DNA of 22,416 nt from Candidatus Shapirobacteria bacterium CG06_land_8_20_14_3_00_40_12 (lineage in GTDB: Bacteria > Patescibacteriota > Microgenomatia > UBA12405): NCBI GenBank assembly GCA_002780135.1, contig PEWA01000023.1:3509-25924 (forward strand). The letters are read 5' to 3'. Positions 1 through 6,818 of this stretch are shown piece after piece; positions within the stretch are counted from its first letter, which is position 1, and each line of letters opens with the position of its first letter. The notes under the pieces were generated by a model that was given only the letters and a program-made list of their open reading frames with translations, searched no databases and had not been told where the DNA came from. Both the position numbers and the translations under genes were made by a program.

Positions 1-2
1 AG

Positions 3-1148
3 CCCCACGTTAATGTCGGCACCATCGGTCACGTCGACCACGGCAAAACTACCTTAACTGCGGCCATTACTAAAGTTCAAGGCAACGCTAAGTCCTATGC
101 GGACATTGCTAAAGGCGGCACTGTCCGTGACGCCAACAAAATTGTCACTATTGCGATTTCCCACGTTGAATACGAAACTGATAAACGTCACTATGCTCAC
201 ATTGATTGTCCCGGACATGCTGATTATGTCAAAAACATGATTACCGGTGCCGCTCAAATGGACGGAGCCATTCTTGTCGTTTCCGCCCCGGATGGTCCTA
301 TGCCTCAAACCCGGGAACACGTTTTGTTGGCTCGACAGGTCAACGTTCCGGCTCTGGTGGTTTATTTAAACAAATGTGATTTGGTTACCGATCCGGAATT
401 TTTGGATCTGGTTGAGATGGAAATCCGCGACCTTCTTAAAAAATACAAATATCCCGGTGATGAAATCCCTATTATTCGCGGCTCATCTCTTAAGGCCCTC
501 AACGGCGACGCCGAAGGGGTTGAATCTATTAAAAAATTGATGGAAGCCCTGGATACCTATATTCCCGAACCCAAACGTGAACTTACCCAGCCCTTTTTGA
601 TGCCCATCGAGGACGTCTTTTCTATTAAGGGTCGTGGTACTGTTGCCACCGGTAGAATTGAGCGGGGAATTATCAAAGTCAACGATGAAGTGGAAATTGT
701 CGGTCTTCGTGATACCAAAAAAGTGGTGGTTACCGGGGTGGAAATGTTTCATAAATCACTTGACCAAGGTCAAGCCGGTGACAATGTTGGAATTCTTTTG
801 CGGGGTGTTGAAAAAGATGATATCGAACGCGGTCAGGTTTTAGCCAAGGGCGGTACCATTACTCCCCACACTGAATTTAAGGCCGAAATTTATCTACTTA
901 AAAAAGAAGAGGGCGGTCGACATACTCCTATCTTTACTGGCTACCGTCCCCAGGTCTTTATCCGAACCACCGATGTTACCGGTGAAGTTACTCTTCCCGA
1001 AGGTGTCGAAATGGTCATGCCCGGAGACAATGCCAATGTTTCGGTTAAATTAATTAAACCGGTCGCCATGGAGAAAGGTTTCCGTTTCGCTATTCGCGAA
1101 GGCGGTCTAACCGTCGGCGCCGGTGCTATCACCGAAATTATTAAATAA
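3..1148 (+). CDS. tuf: Translation elongation factor Tu, 5'-truncated
   Basis: GTPase that delivers aminoacyl-tRNA to the ribosomal A site. The window opens in frame 3 at PHVNVGTIGHVDHGKTT, so only about the first ten residues are missing; 381 residues remain. Visible are the P-loop GHVDHGKTT, G3 DCPGHADYVKN, G4 NKCD and the GSSLKAL loop, then domains 2 and 3 through the GRHTPIF and REGGLTVGAG segments. The odd part is switch I. The usual DNAPEEKARGITI is replaced by KGGTVRDANKIVTI and the segment is about three residues shorter, although the Mg-binding Thr position and the following SHVEYET are kept. There is no frameshift and flanking conservation is very high, so this looks like a functional variant. 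It lies directly upstream of rpsJ, the usual tuf position in the str/S10 region. Confidence 0.98.
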   Translation, partial: PHVNVGTIGHVDHGKTTLTAAITKVQGNAKSYADIAKGGTVRDANKIVTIAISHVEYETDKRHYAHIDCPGHADYVKNMITGAAQMDGAILVVSAPDGPMPQTREHVLLARQVNVPALVVYLNKCDLVTDPEFLDLVEMEIRDLLKKYKYPGDEIPIIRGSSLKALNGDAEGVESIKKLMEALDTYIPEPKRELTQPFLMPIEDVFSIKGRGTVATGRIERGIIKVNDEVEIVGLRDTKKVVVTGVEMFHKSLDQGQAGDNVGILLRGVEKDDIERGQVLAKGGTITPHTEFKAEIYLLKKEEGGRHTPIFTGYRPQVFIRTTDVTGEVTLPEGVEMVMPGDNANVSVKLIKPVAMEKGFRFAIREGGLTVGAGAITEIIK

Positions 1149-1150
1149 AA

Positions 1151-1176
1151 TTTACCCCCGCTCCAGCGGGGGAAAA
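1151..1176 (+). terminator. GC-rich hairpin after tuf
   Basis: Eight-base perfect arms CCCCCGCT and AGCGGGGG (1155-1172) around a 2-nt apex, flanked by TTTA on the left and AAAAA on the right. It begins six bases after the tuf stop. The plus strand has no T-run after the stem, so it is not a canonical Rho-independent terminator. It may be an mRNA 3' end or processing structure, or a REP-like palindrome similar in style to those around 11126-11611 and 16438-16452. Confidence 0.55.
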
Positions 1177-1234
1177 ACAATTTAATAAAATAACATTTTA
1201 ATAATTAATAATTAAAAGAATAAGTTTAATTTCT

Positions 1235-1262
1235 TTAGAAATTAGAAATTAGAAATTTTAGA
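1235..1262 (+). repeat. Period-7 A/T-rich tandem repeat before rpsJ
   Basis: Three consecutive TTAGAAA units plus a partial copy, ending four bases before the rpsJ ATG. An upstream AATTTCT can pair with any of the AGAAATT copies. It sits in the 117-bp tuf-rpsJ gap. The same heptamer occurs before rpsS and rplF. No Shine-Dalgarno sequence is present here. The rest of the gap (1177-1234) is A/T-rich and I see no convincing promoter in it. Confidence 0.8.
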
Positions 1263-1265
1263 TTA

Positions 1266-1574
1266 ATGAAAGGCACCCGCATTAGAATCCGCCTCAAATC
1301 CTTTGATCATCGTCTTATTGATGAGGCGGCTGTCAAAATTGTCGAAGCTGCCGTCACCGCCGGTGCCAGTGTTCAAGGACCCATTCCTCTTCCTACCAGC
1401 CGTAAACTTATTACTGTTTTGACTAGTCCACATACCGATAAAAACGCTCGTGAGCACTACGAAGTGTTGACTCACAAGAGGTTAATCGACATAACTTCGA
1501 CTAGTCTGCGTACTGTTGACAGTCTTCAACATTTGGATTTGCCCTCCGGAGTCGAAGTCGAAGTTAAAATGTAA
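1266..1574 (+). CDS. rpsJ: 30S ribosomal protein S10
   Basis: S10 of 102 residues, the normal length (E. coli 103). It opens with IRIRLKSFDHRLIDEA, the conserved S10 N-terminus, and carries the long loop GPIPLPTSRKLITVLTSP found in all S10. S10 is part of the 30S head and also the NusG/NusB contact in antitermination. It is the first gene of the classical S10 block and follows a 117-bp gap with a heptamer repeat, so the block may have its own transcript. The ATG is chosen as the only in-frame start matching family length; there is no upstream purine-rich Shine-Dalgarno sequence. rplC follows after 8 bases. Confidence 0.98.
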   Translation: MKGTRIRIRLKSFDHRLIDEAAVKIVEAAVTAGASVQGPIPLPTSRKLITVLTSPHTDKNAREHYEVLTHKRLIDITSTSLRTVDSLQHLDLPSGVEVEVKM

Positions 1575-1582
1575 AACAGCTT

Positions 1583-2137
1583 ATGCTAAGAGGATTTATT
1601 GCCAAAAAGAAGGCTATGACCAGTGTTTACGACTCTGCTGGTAAACGGATCGGTGTGACCACCCTTTTGGCTAAACCAGTCAAAGTGACGGCTATAAAAA
1701 CTGTTGCCAAAGATGGATATCAGGCTGTCCAGGTTGCTTTTAGTGTCAAGAGTCACCAGGAATTTTTGCCGGTCTCCAAGACTCTTCCCGAAATAAACTC
1801 AGATCTTTCCATCGATTCCGTTTTTTCGCCCGGAGATGTCATTTCTGCCACTGCCAAAAGTAAGGGTCGTGGGTTTGCCGGTGTCATTAAAAGATGGGGA
1901 TTTCATCGTCAACCGGTAACCGGCGGTCAATCCGACCGCGTTCGGGCTCCCGGCTCAATTGGTGCTCAAACCCCGGGTAAAGTAGTCAAAGGTAAAAAAA
2001 TGCCGGGTCATTATGGTAATGCCACCAAGACTATTTCTGGTCTAAAAGTAATTTCTATCAACAAAGAATCTTCCCTAATTTATGTTAGCGGTTCAGTTCC
2101 CGGAGCATTTAACTCCTGGGTTACCCTCAAAAAATAA
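1583..2137 (+). CDS. rplC: 50S ribosomal protein L3
   Basis: L3 of 184 residues, about 20 shorter than the E. coli protein. The N-terminus has the family start (KKKAMTSVYD). The central extension that reaches toward the peptidyl transferase centre is recognisable in RGFAGVIKRWGF, RAPGSIGAQTPG and VVKGKKMPGHYG. The GQNQTPG loop of E. coli L3 appears here as GAQTPG, one residue shorter. The missing length lies in the outer beta-barrel rather than in the loop that enters the ribosome, which fits general trimming. It sits in the standard S10-L3-L4-L23-L2 order and is separated from rplD by one base. Confidence 0.97.
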   Translation: MLRGFIAKKKAMTSVYDSAGKRIGVTTLLAKPVKVTAIKTVAKDGYQAVQVAFSVKSHQEFLPVSKTLPEINSDLSIDSVFSPGDVISATAKSKGRGFAGVIKRWGFHRQPVTGGQSDRVRAPGSIGAQTPGKVVKGKKMPGHYGNATKTISGLKVISINKESSLIYVSGSVPGAFNSWVTLKK

Positions 2138-2138
2138 T

Positions 2139-2771
2139 ATGAAAACTGATCTCTATAATCTTTCGGGAGAGAAAATCAGGGATTTAAATTTATCCAAATC
2201 TGTCTTTGATGTCAAAATAAATGAAGTCTTAGTTTCTCAGGCTATTCGGGTTCTTCAAAGCCGTAGTCGTAGTGCCCACGCCAAAACCAAACATCGCGGC
2301 GAAATTGCCGGTACTAATCGAAAAATATGGGCTCAAAAAGGAACCGGCCGAGCCCGTCACAGTACTGCCAAGGCCCCTCAATTTGTCGGAGGGGGTAGTG
2401 CTCATGGACCTCGGGGTGATCAAAATTTCAAACTCAAACTTACCAAAAGGATGAAAATTGTGGCCCTAAATTCAGTTCTTTCCAAATTTGCCACCAACAA
2501 GTCCATGTTAGCCGTTGAAAAATTCAGCTCTATTACCCCCAAAACTAAAATCGCTTGGGATTTTATTGACAAACTCGGGAAAGAGAATTCACTATTAGCT
2601 GGCAGTCGTCAAATTGGTATCATAACTACCAAAACCCTCCCTTCCATTAAAAGAGCTTTTAGAAATATACCGGGATTTACCCTACTTTCTTTATCATCCT
2701 TAAACCCCCATAATCTGTCATCTCAAAATTTCTTAATCTTTTCAAAAAAAGCTATTAACAAACTAAAATAA
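2139..2771 (+). CDS. rplD: 50S ribosomal protein L4
   Basis: L4 of 210 residues. The open frame extends upstream into rplC, but the ATG at 2139, one base after the rplC stop, gives the family N-terminus (MKTDLYNLSGEK) and usual length, so it is chosen. The exit-tunnel loop is clear: AKTKHRGEIAGTNRKIWAQKGTGRARH, with the RQKGTGRAR-type signature, followed by GGGSAHGP. The C-terminal globular part is more divergent and ends in a lysine-rich tail. In E. coli L4 also autoregulates the S10 operon. No matching leader structure is evident before rpsJ here, so that regulation cannot be claimed. Confidence 0.96.
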   Translation: MKTDLYNLSGEKIRDLNLSKSVFDVKINEVLVSQAIRVLQSRSRSAHAKTKHRGEIAGTNRKIWAQKGTGRARHSTAKAPQFVGGGSAHGPRGDQNFKLKLTKRMKIVALNSVLSKFATNKSMLAVEKFSSITPKTKIAWDFIDKLGKENSLLAGSRQIGIITTKTLPSIKRAFRNIPGFTLLSLSSLNPHNLSSQNFLIFSKKAINKLK

Positions 2772-2773
2772 TT

Positions 2774-3064
2774 ATGTTTATCAAACGACCTCTTGTTACC
2801 GAGAAAGCAATTAGCGCCCAGAGTAAAGGAAAATATTCTTTTGTCGTCGAATTTGATGCCTCCAAAATAAATATTGCTTCCGAATTTTTTCATTATTTTG
2901 GTATAAAACCACTCAAAGTTAACACCTATCGGATTGGTGGCAAGATAAAAACCAATTGGAAAACTCGAAAGTCCTCATCCCGCGCTGATGTCAAAAAAGC
3001 CGTTATTACCATTCCTGCAGATCAAAAGATTGATCTTTTAACACTCAAAAATGACCAGAAATAA
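2774..3064 (+). CDS. rplW: 50S ribosomal protein L23
   Basis: L23 of 96 residues, normal size. It begins with the conserved IKRPLVTEKA motif and contains YSFVVEFDASKINI and the VNTYRIGGKIK segment. L23 lies at the polypeptide exit and in bacteria is the docking site for trigger factor and SRP. Its last 14 bases overlap the start of rplB in another frame. rplD ends two bases upstream. The A/T-rich start context has no Shine-Dalgarno sequence, so translation is probably coupled to rplD. Confidence 0.96.
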   Translation: MFIKRPLVTEKAISAQSKGKYSFVVEFDASKINIASEFFHYFGIKPLKVNTYRIGGKIKTNWKTRKSSSRADVKKAVITIPADQKIDLLTLKNDQK

Positions 3065-3794
3065 ATTATTTTCCATCAAAAAGAAACAAAGTGGTCGTGA
3101 TGCATCCGGTCATGTTTCTACCCGCCATCGAGGCGGCGAACACAAACGGTTTCTCCGGCTTATTGATTGGCAAAGAGCCAAAAAAGATATCCAAGCCCGG
3201 GTTGTTTCTATTGAATACGATCCCAACCGCACCGCCAAAATCGCCCTATTGGCGTACACTGACGGCACTAAAAAATATATTCTGGCCACCAGTCTTTTAA
3301 AACTTGGCGACACGGTTGTTTATTCCGACACTGCTCCCATCAAAGACGGCAATAAGTTATCCCTAAAAAATATTCCCGTCGGCACTCCATTTCATTGTTT
3401 GGAATACCGTCCTGGGTCTCAAGCCCAACTAATTAAAAGTGCCGGCTCTGCCGCTTATTTACAAAGTGTTGAGGAAGATAAAGCCATTGTTAAATTACCC
3501 TCAGGTGAAATCCGTATTTTTTCGAGTTTATGCACCGCCGTTATTGGCCAAGTCAGTAATATTGACCACTCCAATCAAAAAATGACCAAAGCCGGGGACA
3601 GTCGCCATCGGGGGATTCGTCCCTCTGTTCGTGGTGTGGCTCAGGATCCCCGTTCCCATCCACATGGCGGCGGCGAAGGCCGGTCTTCAATTGGTATGAA
3701 TCCCAAAACTCCTTGGGGTAAGGTGGCTATGGGGAAAATTACTCGTAAACGTAAAAAACACTCCAACCGTTTAATTATTAAACATCGGAAGTAA
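3051..3794 (+). CDS. rplB: 50S ribosomal protein L2, short N-terminus
   Basis: L2 of 247 residues, about 25-30 shorter than the usual 273-277. It starts at SIKKKQSGRDASGHVSTRHRGG, so the conserved KPTSPGRRH-type N-terminal arm is missing. An in-frame stop at 3039-3041 and no other start codon before 3051 rule out a missed upstream start. The rest is canonical: EYDPNRTAKIAL, IPVGTPFHCLEYRPG, SAGSAAYLQ, RGVAQDPRSHPHGGGEGR and the basic C-terminal tail. The HPHGGGEGR segment holds the His implicated in peptidyl transferase centre assembly. It overlaps rplW by 14 bases and is followed by an 88-bp gap carrying a heptamer repeat. Confidence 0.97.
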   Translation: MTRNKLFSIKKKQSGRDASGHVSTRHRGGEHKRFLRLIDWQRAKKDIQARVVSIEYDPNRTAKIALLAYTDGTKKYILATSLLKLGDTVVYSDTAPIKDGNKLSLKNIPVGTPFHCLEYRPGSQAQLIKSAGSAAYLQSVEEDKAIVKLPSGEIRIFSSLCTAVIGQVSNIDHSNQKMTKAGDSRHRGIRPSVRGVAQDPRSHPHGGGEGRSSIGMNPKTPWGKVAMGKITRKRKKHSNRLIIKHRK

Positions 3795-3838
3795 CTTATA
3801 TTTATATATTTTTATTAATTTAATTAAAAATTTTAGAT

Positions 3839-3880
3839 ATTAAACATTAAACATTAGACATTAGAAATTAGAAATTTAAC
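3839..3880 (+). repeat. Period-7 A/T-rich tandem repeat before rpsS
   Basis: Six contiguous 7-nt units with no slippage: ATTAAAC twice, ATTAGAC, ATTAGAA twice, then ATTTAAC. The array ends two bases before the rpsS ATG. It fills nearly half of the 88-bp rplB-rpsS gap; the remaining 3795-3838 is A/T-rich with no clear gene or terminator. The gradual change AAAC to AGAC to AGAA across the array suggests successive unit duplications. Confidence 0.88.
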
Positions 3881-3882
3881 AT

Positions 3883-4152
3883 ATGTCCCGATCCAGCAAA
3901 AAAGGTCCCTATATCGATCCCCGTCTTTTAGAAAAAATTGCTAAAACCAAAGACGCCGTCAATACATATTCTCGTCGCTGTCAAATTACTCCCGAATTTG
4001 TCGGTCGAAATTTTGGCGTTCATAATGGCCGTAAATTTATTAATGTTTATATCACCGAAGATATGGTCGGTCACCGTTTGGGCGAATTTTCTCCCACTCG
4101 AACTTTTAAAGGTCATGGCCGAGTAGTGAAACGGGTTATCGAAAAAACCTAA
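3883..4152 (+). CDS. rpsS: 30S ribosomal protein S19
   Basis: S19 of 89 residues, close to the usual 92. It opens with MSRSSKKGPYIDPRL, the family N-terminus, and contains YSRRCQITPEFVG, the VHNGRKFINVYITEDMVGHRLGEFSPTRTF block and the C-terminal GHGRVVKR. S19 pairs with S13 in the 30S head at the intersubunit bridge. It starts the rpsS-rpsQ sub-block immediately after a heptamer repeat, within an ACATATG start context shared exactly with rplF. rplV follows after six bases. Confidence 0.98.
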   Translation: MSRSSKKGPYIDPRLLEKIAKTKDAVNTYSRRCQITPEFVGRNFGVHNGRKFINVYITEDMVGHRLGEFSPTRTFKGHGRVVKRVIEKT

Positions 4153-4158
4153 AAACAT

Positions 4159-4572
4159 ATGACAATTTCTAAGGCAAATTCAAAACCGATTGTTCCCAAA
4201 ATTATAGCCGCCCCACCGGAATTTAAAGAGTCCAAATTTATGGACAAAAATCTTCAAATTTCCCCCCGTAAACTTCGTCTCTTGGTTGATACCATCAAAA
4301 AAGTTCCGGTGTCAAAAGTTTTACCTTGTCTTAAATTTACCAATACTAAAGCGGGAAGAATTTTAACCAAAGCCCTGGAAACTGCCATTGCTACTGCCAA
4401 AAATAACTACCATCTCCTTCCTGACACACTTTCTTTTGTCTCTTTTATGGTTAATGAAGGTCCCAAAACCAAACGGATGGACAAGTCTCACGGTTCCCGC
4501 TTCGCTCGTGGTATTATCACCCGTCGCCACAGTCGGCTAACTATTATTTTAAAAGGACAGGTAAAAAATTAA
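4159..4572 (+). CDS. rplV: 50S ribosomal protein L22
   Basis: L22 of 137 residues, longer than the 110 of E. coli because of an N-terminal extension of about 25 residues (PKIIAAPPEFKESKFMDKN) before the conserved QISPRKLRLLVDTIK. The beta-hairpin that lines the exit tunnel is visible as NEGPKTKRMDKSHGSRFARG, followed by RRHSRLTIIL. An alternative start at Met28 (MDKNLQ) would give a more standard length. The upstream ATG is preferred because it sits six bases after the rpsS stop, in keeping with the tight packing here. Confidence 0.94.
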   Translation: MTISKANSKPIVPKIIAAPPEFKESKFMDKNLQISPRKLRLLVDTIKKVPVSKVLPCLKFTNTKAGRILTKALETAIATAKNNYHLLPDTLSFVSFMVNEGPKTKRMDKSHGSRFARGIITRRHSRLTIILKGQVKN

Positions 4573-4574
4573 AT

Positions 4575-5216
4575 ATGGGTCAAAAAGTCAATCCATTATC
4601 TTTCAGATTAAAAACTTCTCTTACCGCCCCGGACTGGCAATCTTCTTGGTTTGCCAACAAGTATAAGTATCCCATTCTTCTCTTAGAAGACAAACGGATC
4701 CGTGATTTTATTCAAAAAAAGCTATCCAGTGCTGGCATTGTTGCCACAAAAATCGAACGTTCAGCCAAAAAAATAAAAATAATTTTAATTGTCTCTCGTC
4801 CCGGTTTAGTTATCGGTCGCGGCGGTAAAGAGCTGGAAATCCTAAAAAATGACATTCAAAAATTATTAACCCGCTCTTCAGCCAAAATAAACATTGATAT
4901 TCAGGTGGAAGAATTTAGAAACGTCGATTTTTCAGCCAAACTCATTGCCGAAAAAATATCCTATCAGCTTCAAAAACGGATGTCTTATCGTCGGGTAATT
5001 TTGGGAGCCATGGAAAAATCTATGGGTGCCGGTGCCAAGGGAATTAAAGTTGTACTTTCCGGCCGGATTAATGGTGCTGAAATTAGCCGTCGGGAAAAAT
5101 TCTCTCAAGGCACTGTTCCTTTAAGTACCATCCGTTCCCACATTGACTATTTTGAACAACCATGTCTTACCCGTTCCGGCTACATCGGTATTAAAGTTTT
5201 TCTCTGTCTAGCTTAA
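4575..5216 (+). CDS. rpsC: 30S ribosomal protein S3
   Basis: S3 of 213 residues, slightly shorter than the 233 of E. coli, with no long basic C-terminal tail. It begins MGQKVNPLSFRL, the invariant S3 start. The KH type II motif GLVIGRGGKELEIL (about residues 76-89) and the C-terminal domain with GAMEKSMGAGAKGIKVVLSGRINGAEISRRE are intact. The last residues GYIGIKVFLCLA match the usual GVIGVKVWI strand and then stop. S3 lies at the mRNA entry tunnel and contributes to mRNA unwinding. The neighbours are rplV (2 bases upstream) and rplP (4 bases downstream), the standard order. Confidence 0.97.
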   Translation: MGQKVNPLSFRLKTSLTAPDWQSSWFANKYKYPILLLEDKRIRDFIQKKLSSAGIVATKIERSAKKIKIILIVSRPGLVIGRGGKELEILKNDIQKLLTRSSAKINIDIQVEEFRNVDFSAKLIAEKISYQLQKRMSYRRVILGAMEKSMGAGAKGIKVVLSGRINGAEISRREKFSQGTVPLSTIRSHIDYFEQPCLTRSGYIGIKVFLCLA

Positions 5217-5220
5217 ATAT

Positions 5221-5625
5221 ATGTTGCAACCAGGACGGACTAAATATCGAAAAGCTTTCCGGGGGAGAATGCGTGGTCTTTCAGCCGGCTCACTGGTAAA
5301 TTTTGGTGATTATGGTCTCAAGGCTATGGCTTGTGGTTGGGTCACCAGCAATCAAATTGAAGCTGCCCGTCGCACCATCGCCCACGCCACCAAAAGAAAT
5401 GGTCGGATGTGGATTCGGATTTTTCCCGATAAACCCGTAACCGAGAAAGCAGGCGGAGGAACCATGGGTGCTGGCAAAGGTGATGTCAAAGGTTATGTGG
5501 CCGTTGTTCGCCCGGGTCGAATCTTATTTGAAATTACCGGTGTTTCCGAAAAGGAAGCTCATCTTGCCCTCAAACTGGCCGGTGCAAAATTACCCATAGT
5601 TACTAAAATTGTTTCTAAAATATGA
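5221..5625 (+). CDS. rplP: 50S ribosomal protein L16
   Basis: L16 of 134 residues, normal length. Conserved parts include LQPGRTKYRKAFRGRM at the N-terminus, the FGDYGLKAMACGWVTSNQIEAARR segment, WIRIFPDKPVTEKAGGGTMGAGKGDVKGYVAVV and the C-terminal ALKLAGAKLPIVTK. L16 organises the A-site tRNA binding region of the 50S and is a late assembly protein. Its stop overlaps the rpmC start by 4 bases (ATGA), typical of translational coupling. Confidence 0.98.
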   Translation: MLQPGRTKYRKAFRGRMRGLSAGSLVNFGDYGLKAMACGWVTSNQIEAARRTIAHATKRNGRMWIRIFPDKPVTEKAGGGTMGAGKGDVKGYVAVVRPGRILFEITGVSEKEAHLALKLAGAKLPIVTKIVSKI

Positions 5626-5831
5626 GAAAATCTGATAAAATAGCCATGAACCAAAAATCAGTTCCGGAAGCAATCAAACTTCTAACCGAGAAAAAGAAAA
5701 CTCTTTTTGAGGCCAAGACCAAACAATTTTTAGGTAGTCTTAAAGACACTTCTGTTTTTAAAAAACTCCGTTTCGAAATAAGTTTGCTTTCTTCTCTTAT
5801 TAAAAATCACCAAGATGTCAAAACTAAATAA
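5622..5831 (+). CDS. rpmC: 50S ribosomal protein L29
   Basis: L29 of 69 residues, a small helical hairpin at the tunnel exit. Sequence conservation is low, as usual for L29, but the pattern VPEAIKLLTEKKKTLFEAKTKQ followed by a second helix with KKLRFEISLLSSLI fits the family, and its position between rplP and rpsQ is diagnostic. The start overlaps the rplP stop (ATGA). A second Met at residue 9 (MNQKSVPEA) is a possible start giving 61 residues. The 3' end overlaps rpsQ by 17 bases. Confidence 0.9.
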   Translation: MRKSDKIAMNQKSVPEAIKLLTEKKKTLFEAKTKQFLGSLKDTSVFKKLRFEISLLSSLIKNHQDVKTK

Positions 5832-6066
5832 AATTACCGGCAAAATATTTACCGGCACTATTACCTCTGACAAAATGACCAATACTATCGTAGTTTCTCT
5901 TGACTATAAATTTCGCCACTCCTTTTATCAAAAAATCGTCAAGCGTCACAAAAAGCTTTATGCTGAGAATAATCTTGGTGCCAAGGTTGGCGATTTAGTT
6001 AGAATCCGCGAAGTTAGGCCTTTAAGCAAAACCAAAAGATTTACTACTATTGAAATAATTAAATAA
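5815..6066 (+). CDS. rpsQ: 30S ribosomal protein S17
   Basis: S17 of 83 residues, an OB-fold 16S rRNA-binding protein. The family pattern is visible as GTITSDKMTNTIVVSLDYKFRHSFYQKIVKRHKKLYAENN, then KVGDLVRIREVRPLSKTKRFTTIEII. The ATG at 5815 lies inside rpmC and gives a 17-bp overlap. It is the only start that keeps the full N-terminal strand. It closes the rpsS-rpsQ sub-block; the following 59-bp gap carries a period-8 repeat. Confidence 0.95.
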   Translation: MSKLNKITGKIFTGTITSDKMTNTIVVSLDYKFRHSFYQKIVKRHKKLYAENNLGAKVGDLVRIREVRPLSKTKRFTTIEIIK

Positions 6067-6092
6067 TGACTAATATTTTTTCTTCACTACTT

Positions 6093-6120
6093 ATCTTTTT
6101 ATCTTTTTATCTTTTTATCT
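6093..6120 (+). repeat. Period-8 tandem repeat before rplN
   Basis: Three perfect ATCTTTTT units plus a fourth partial ATCT, ending five bases before the rplN ATG. It is the main content of the 59-bp rpsQ-rplN gap. Unlike the heptamer arrays it is pyrimidine-rich on the coding strand. A poly-U-like leader this close to a start could matter for initiation, or it may simply be slippage-prone filler. Confidence 0.85.
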
Positions 6121-6125
6121 AAATT

Positions 6126-6494
6126 ATGTTACAACTTCGAACCATTATTCATCCGGCTGATAATTGCGGAGCTAAAGCCCTCCAAATAATGCATATTTAT
6201 GTCGGCTCCAAGCATAAACAGGCCGGTATCGGCGATATTGTTTTGGGAGTGGTCAAAGAAGCTATCCCCAATGCTTTAGTCAAGAAAAAAGAAAAAGTCA
6301 GAGCCGTTATCGTTCGGACCAAAAAAGAAATGGGGCGACAAGATGGCTCTTATATCCGTTTCAGCGACAATGCCGGAGTTATCATCGACACTCAAAATAA
6401 TCCTCGGGGTACCCGTATATTTGGCCCTATTGCCCGAGAAATTAAAGATGCAGGTTTTACAAAAATTGCCTCTATGGCCAAGGAGGTATATTAA
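6126..6494 (+). CDS. rplN: 50S ribosomal protein L14
   Basis: L14 of 122 residues, exactly the family length. It contains LRTIIHPADNCGAKALQIMHIYVGS, GDIVLGVVKEAIPN, KKKEKVRAVIVRTKKEMGRQDGSYIRFSDNAGVII and GTRIFGPIAREI, all strongly conserved. L14 contacts 16S rRNA at bridges B5/B8. The canonical first residues MIQ appear as MLQ. The last codons contain a strong Shine-Dalgarno for rplX. Confidence 0.98.
   Translation: MLQLRTIIHPADNCGAKALQIMHIYVGSKHKQAGIGDIVLGVVKEAIPNALVKKKEKVRAVIVRTKKEMGRQDGSYIRFSDNAGVIIDTQNNPRGTRIFGPIAREIKDAGFTKIASMAKEVY
6480..6487 (+). promoter_or_regulatory. Strong Shine-Dalgarno for rplX
   Basis: AAGGAGGT inside the last codons of rplN, with nine bases between the GGAGG core and the rplX ATG at 6496. 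It supports this start over the longer upstream reading frame. It is by far the best Shine-Dalgarno in the ribosomal cluster; most other genes here have none. Confidence 0.85.
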
Positions 6495-6495
6495 A

Positions 6496-6816
6496 ATGAA
6501 AATCTTAACTGGAGACCACGTTAAAATTCTTATTGGTAAAGACAAAGGTAGAACTGGGGAAGTTATCAAAAGTTTTCCCAAAACCGGAAAAGTCGTTGTT
6601 AAGGGACTCAATCTTTTCAAAAAACATCTCAAGTCAAGTAAAGACCAAAAGGGTGGGATTATTGAAAAGGAGAGGTCACTTCTCTCATCTAAAGTTATTC
6701 TTCTTTGCCCAGGTTGTCAAAAACCGGTTCGGGTTGCCTACACTATCGATAAAGCTGGCCACAAATTAAGAATTTGCCGAAAGTGCAAAACTCCATTAAC
6801 TCAAAACAAAAAATAA
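6496..6816 (+). CDS. rplX: 50S ribosomal protein L24
   Basis: L24 of 106 residues, normal length, with an N-terminal KOW motif (GDHVKILIGKDKGRTGEVIKSFPKTGKVVVKGLNLFKKH). The C-terminal part has a zinc-ribbon-like pair CPGC and CRKC (about residues 71-97), a feature seen in many bacterial L24. L24 is an assembly initiator that binds 23S domain I. The frame is open further upstream inside rplN, but the start at 6496, two bases after the rplN stop and preceded by AGGAGG, fits the family N-terminus. Confidence 0.97.
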   Translation: MKILTGDHVKILIGKDKGRTGEVIKSFPKTGKVVVKGLNLFKKHLKSSKDQKGGIIEKERSLLSSKVILLCPGCQKPVRVAYTIDKAGHKLRICRKCKTPLTQNKK

Positions 6817-6818
6817 AT

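Noticed and set aside
1155..1172. Canonical Rho-independent terminator for tuf
   Set aside because: The stem is followed by A residues, not T, on the transcribed strand; kept only as a hairpin of uncertain role.
2154..2159. TATAAT inside the start of rplD as an internal promoter
   Set aside because: There is no acceptable -35 about 17 bp upstream and the site lies within codons of a tightly packed operon.
2229..2423. Open frames on both strands inside rplD
   Set aside because: L4 is unmistakable in the other frame and these have no recognisable protein pattern.
3839..3880. Short CRISPR-like array
   Set aside because: Units are 7 nt with no spacers, and no cas gene is present.
6276..6632. 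118-codon open frame on the minus strand across rplN and rplX
   Set aside because: It lies fully antisense to two clearly conserved ribosomal genes and has no family-like motif; it is a shadow of their codon bias.
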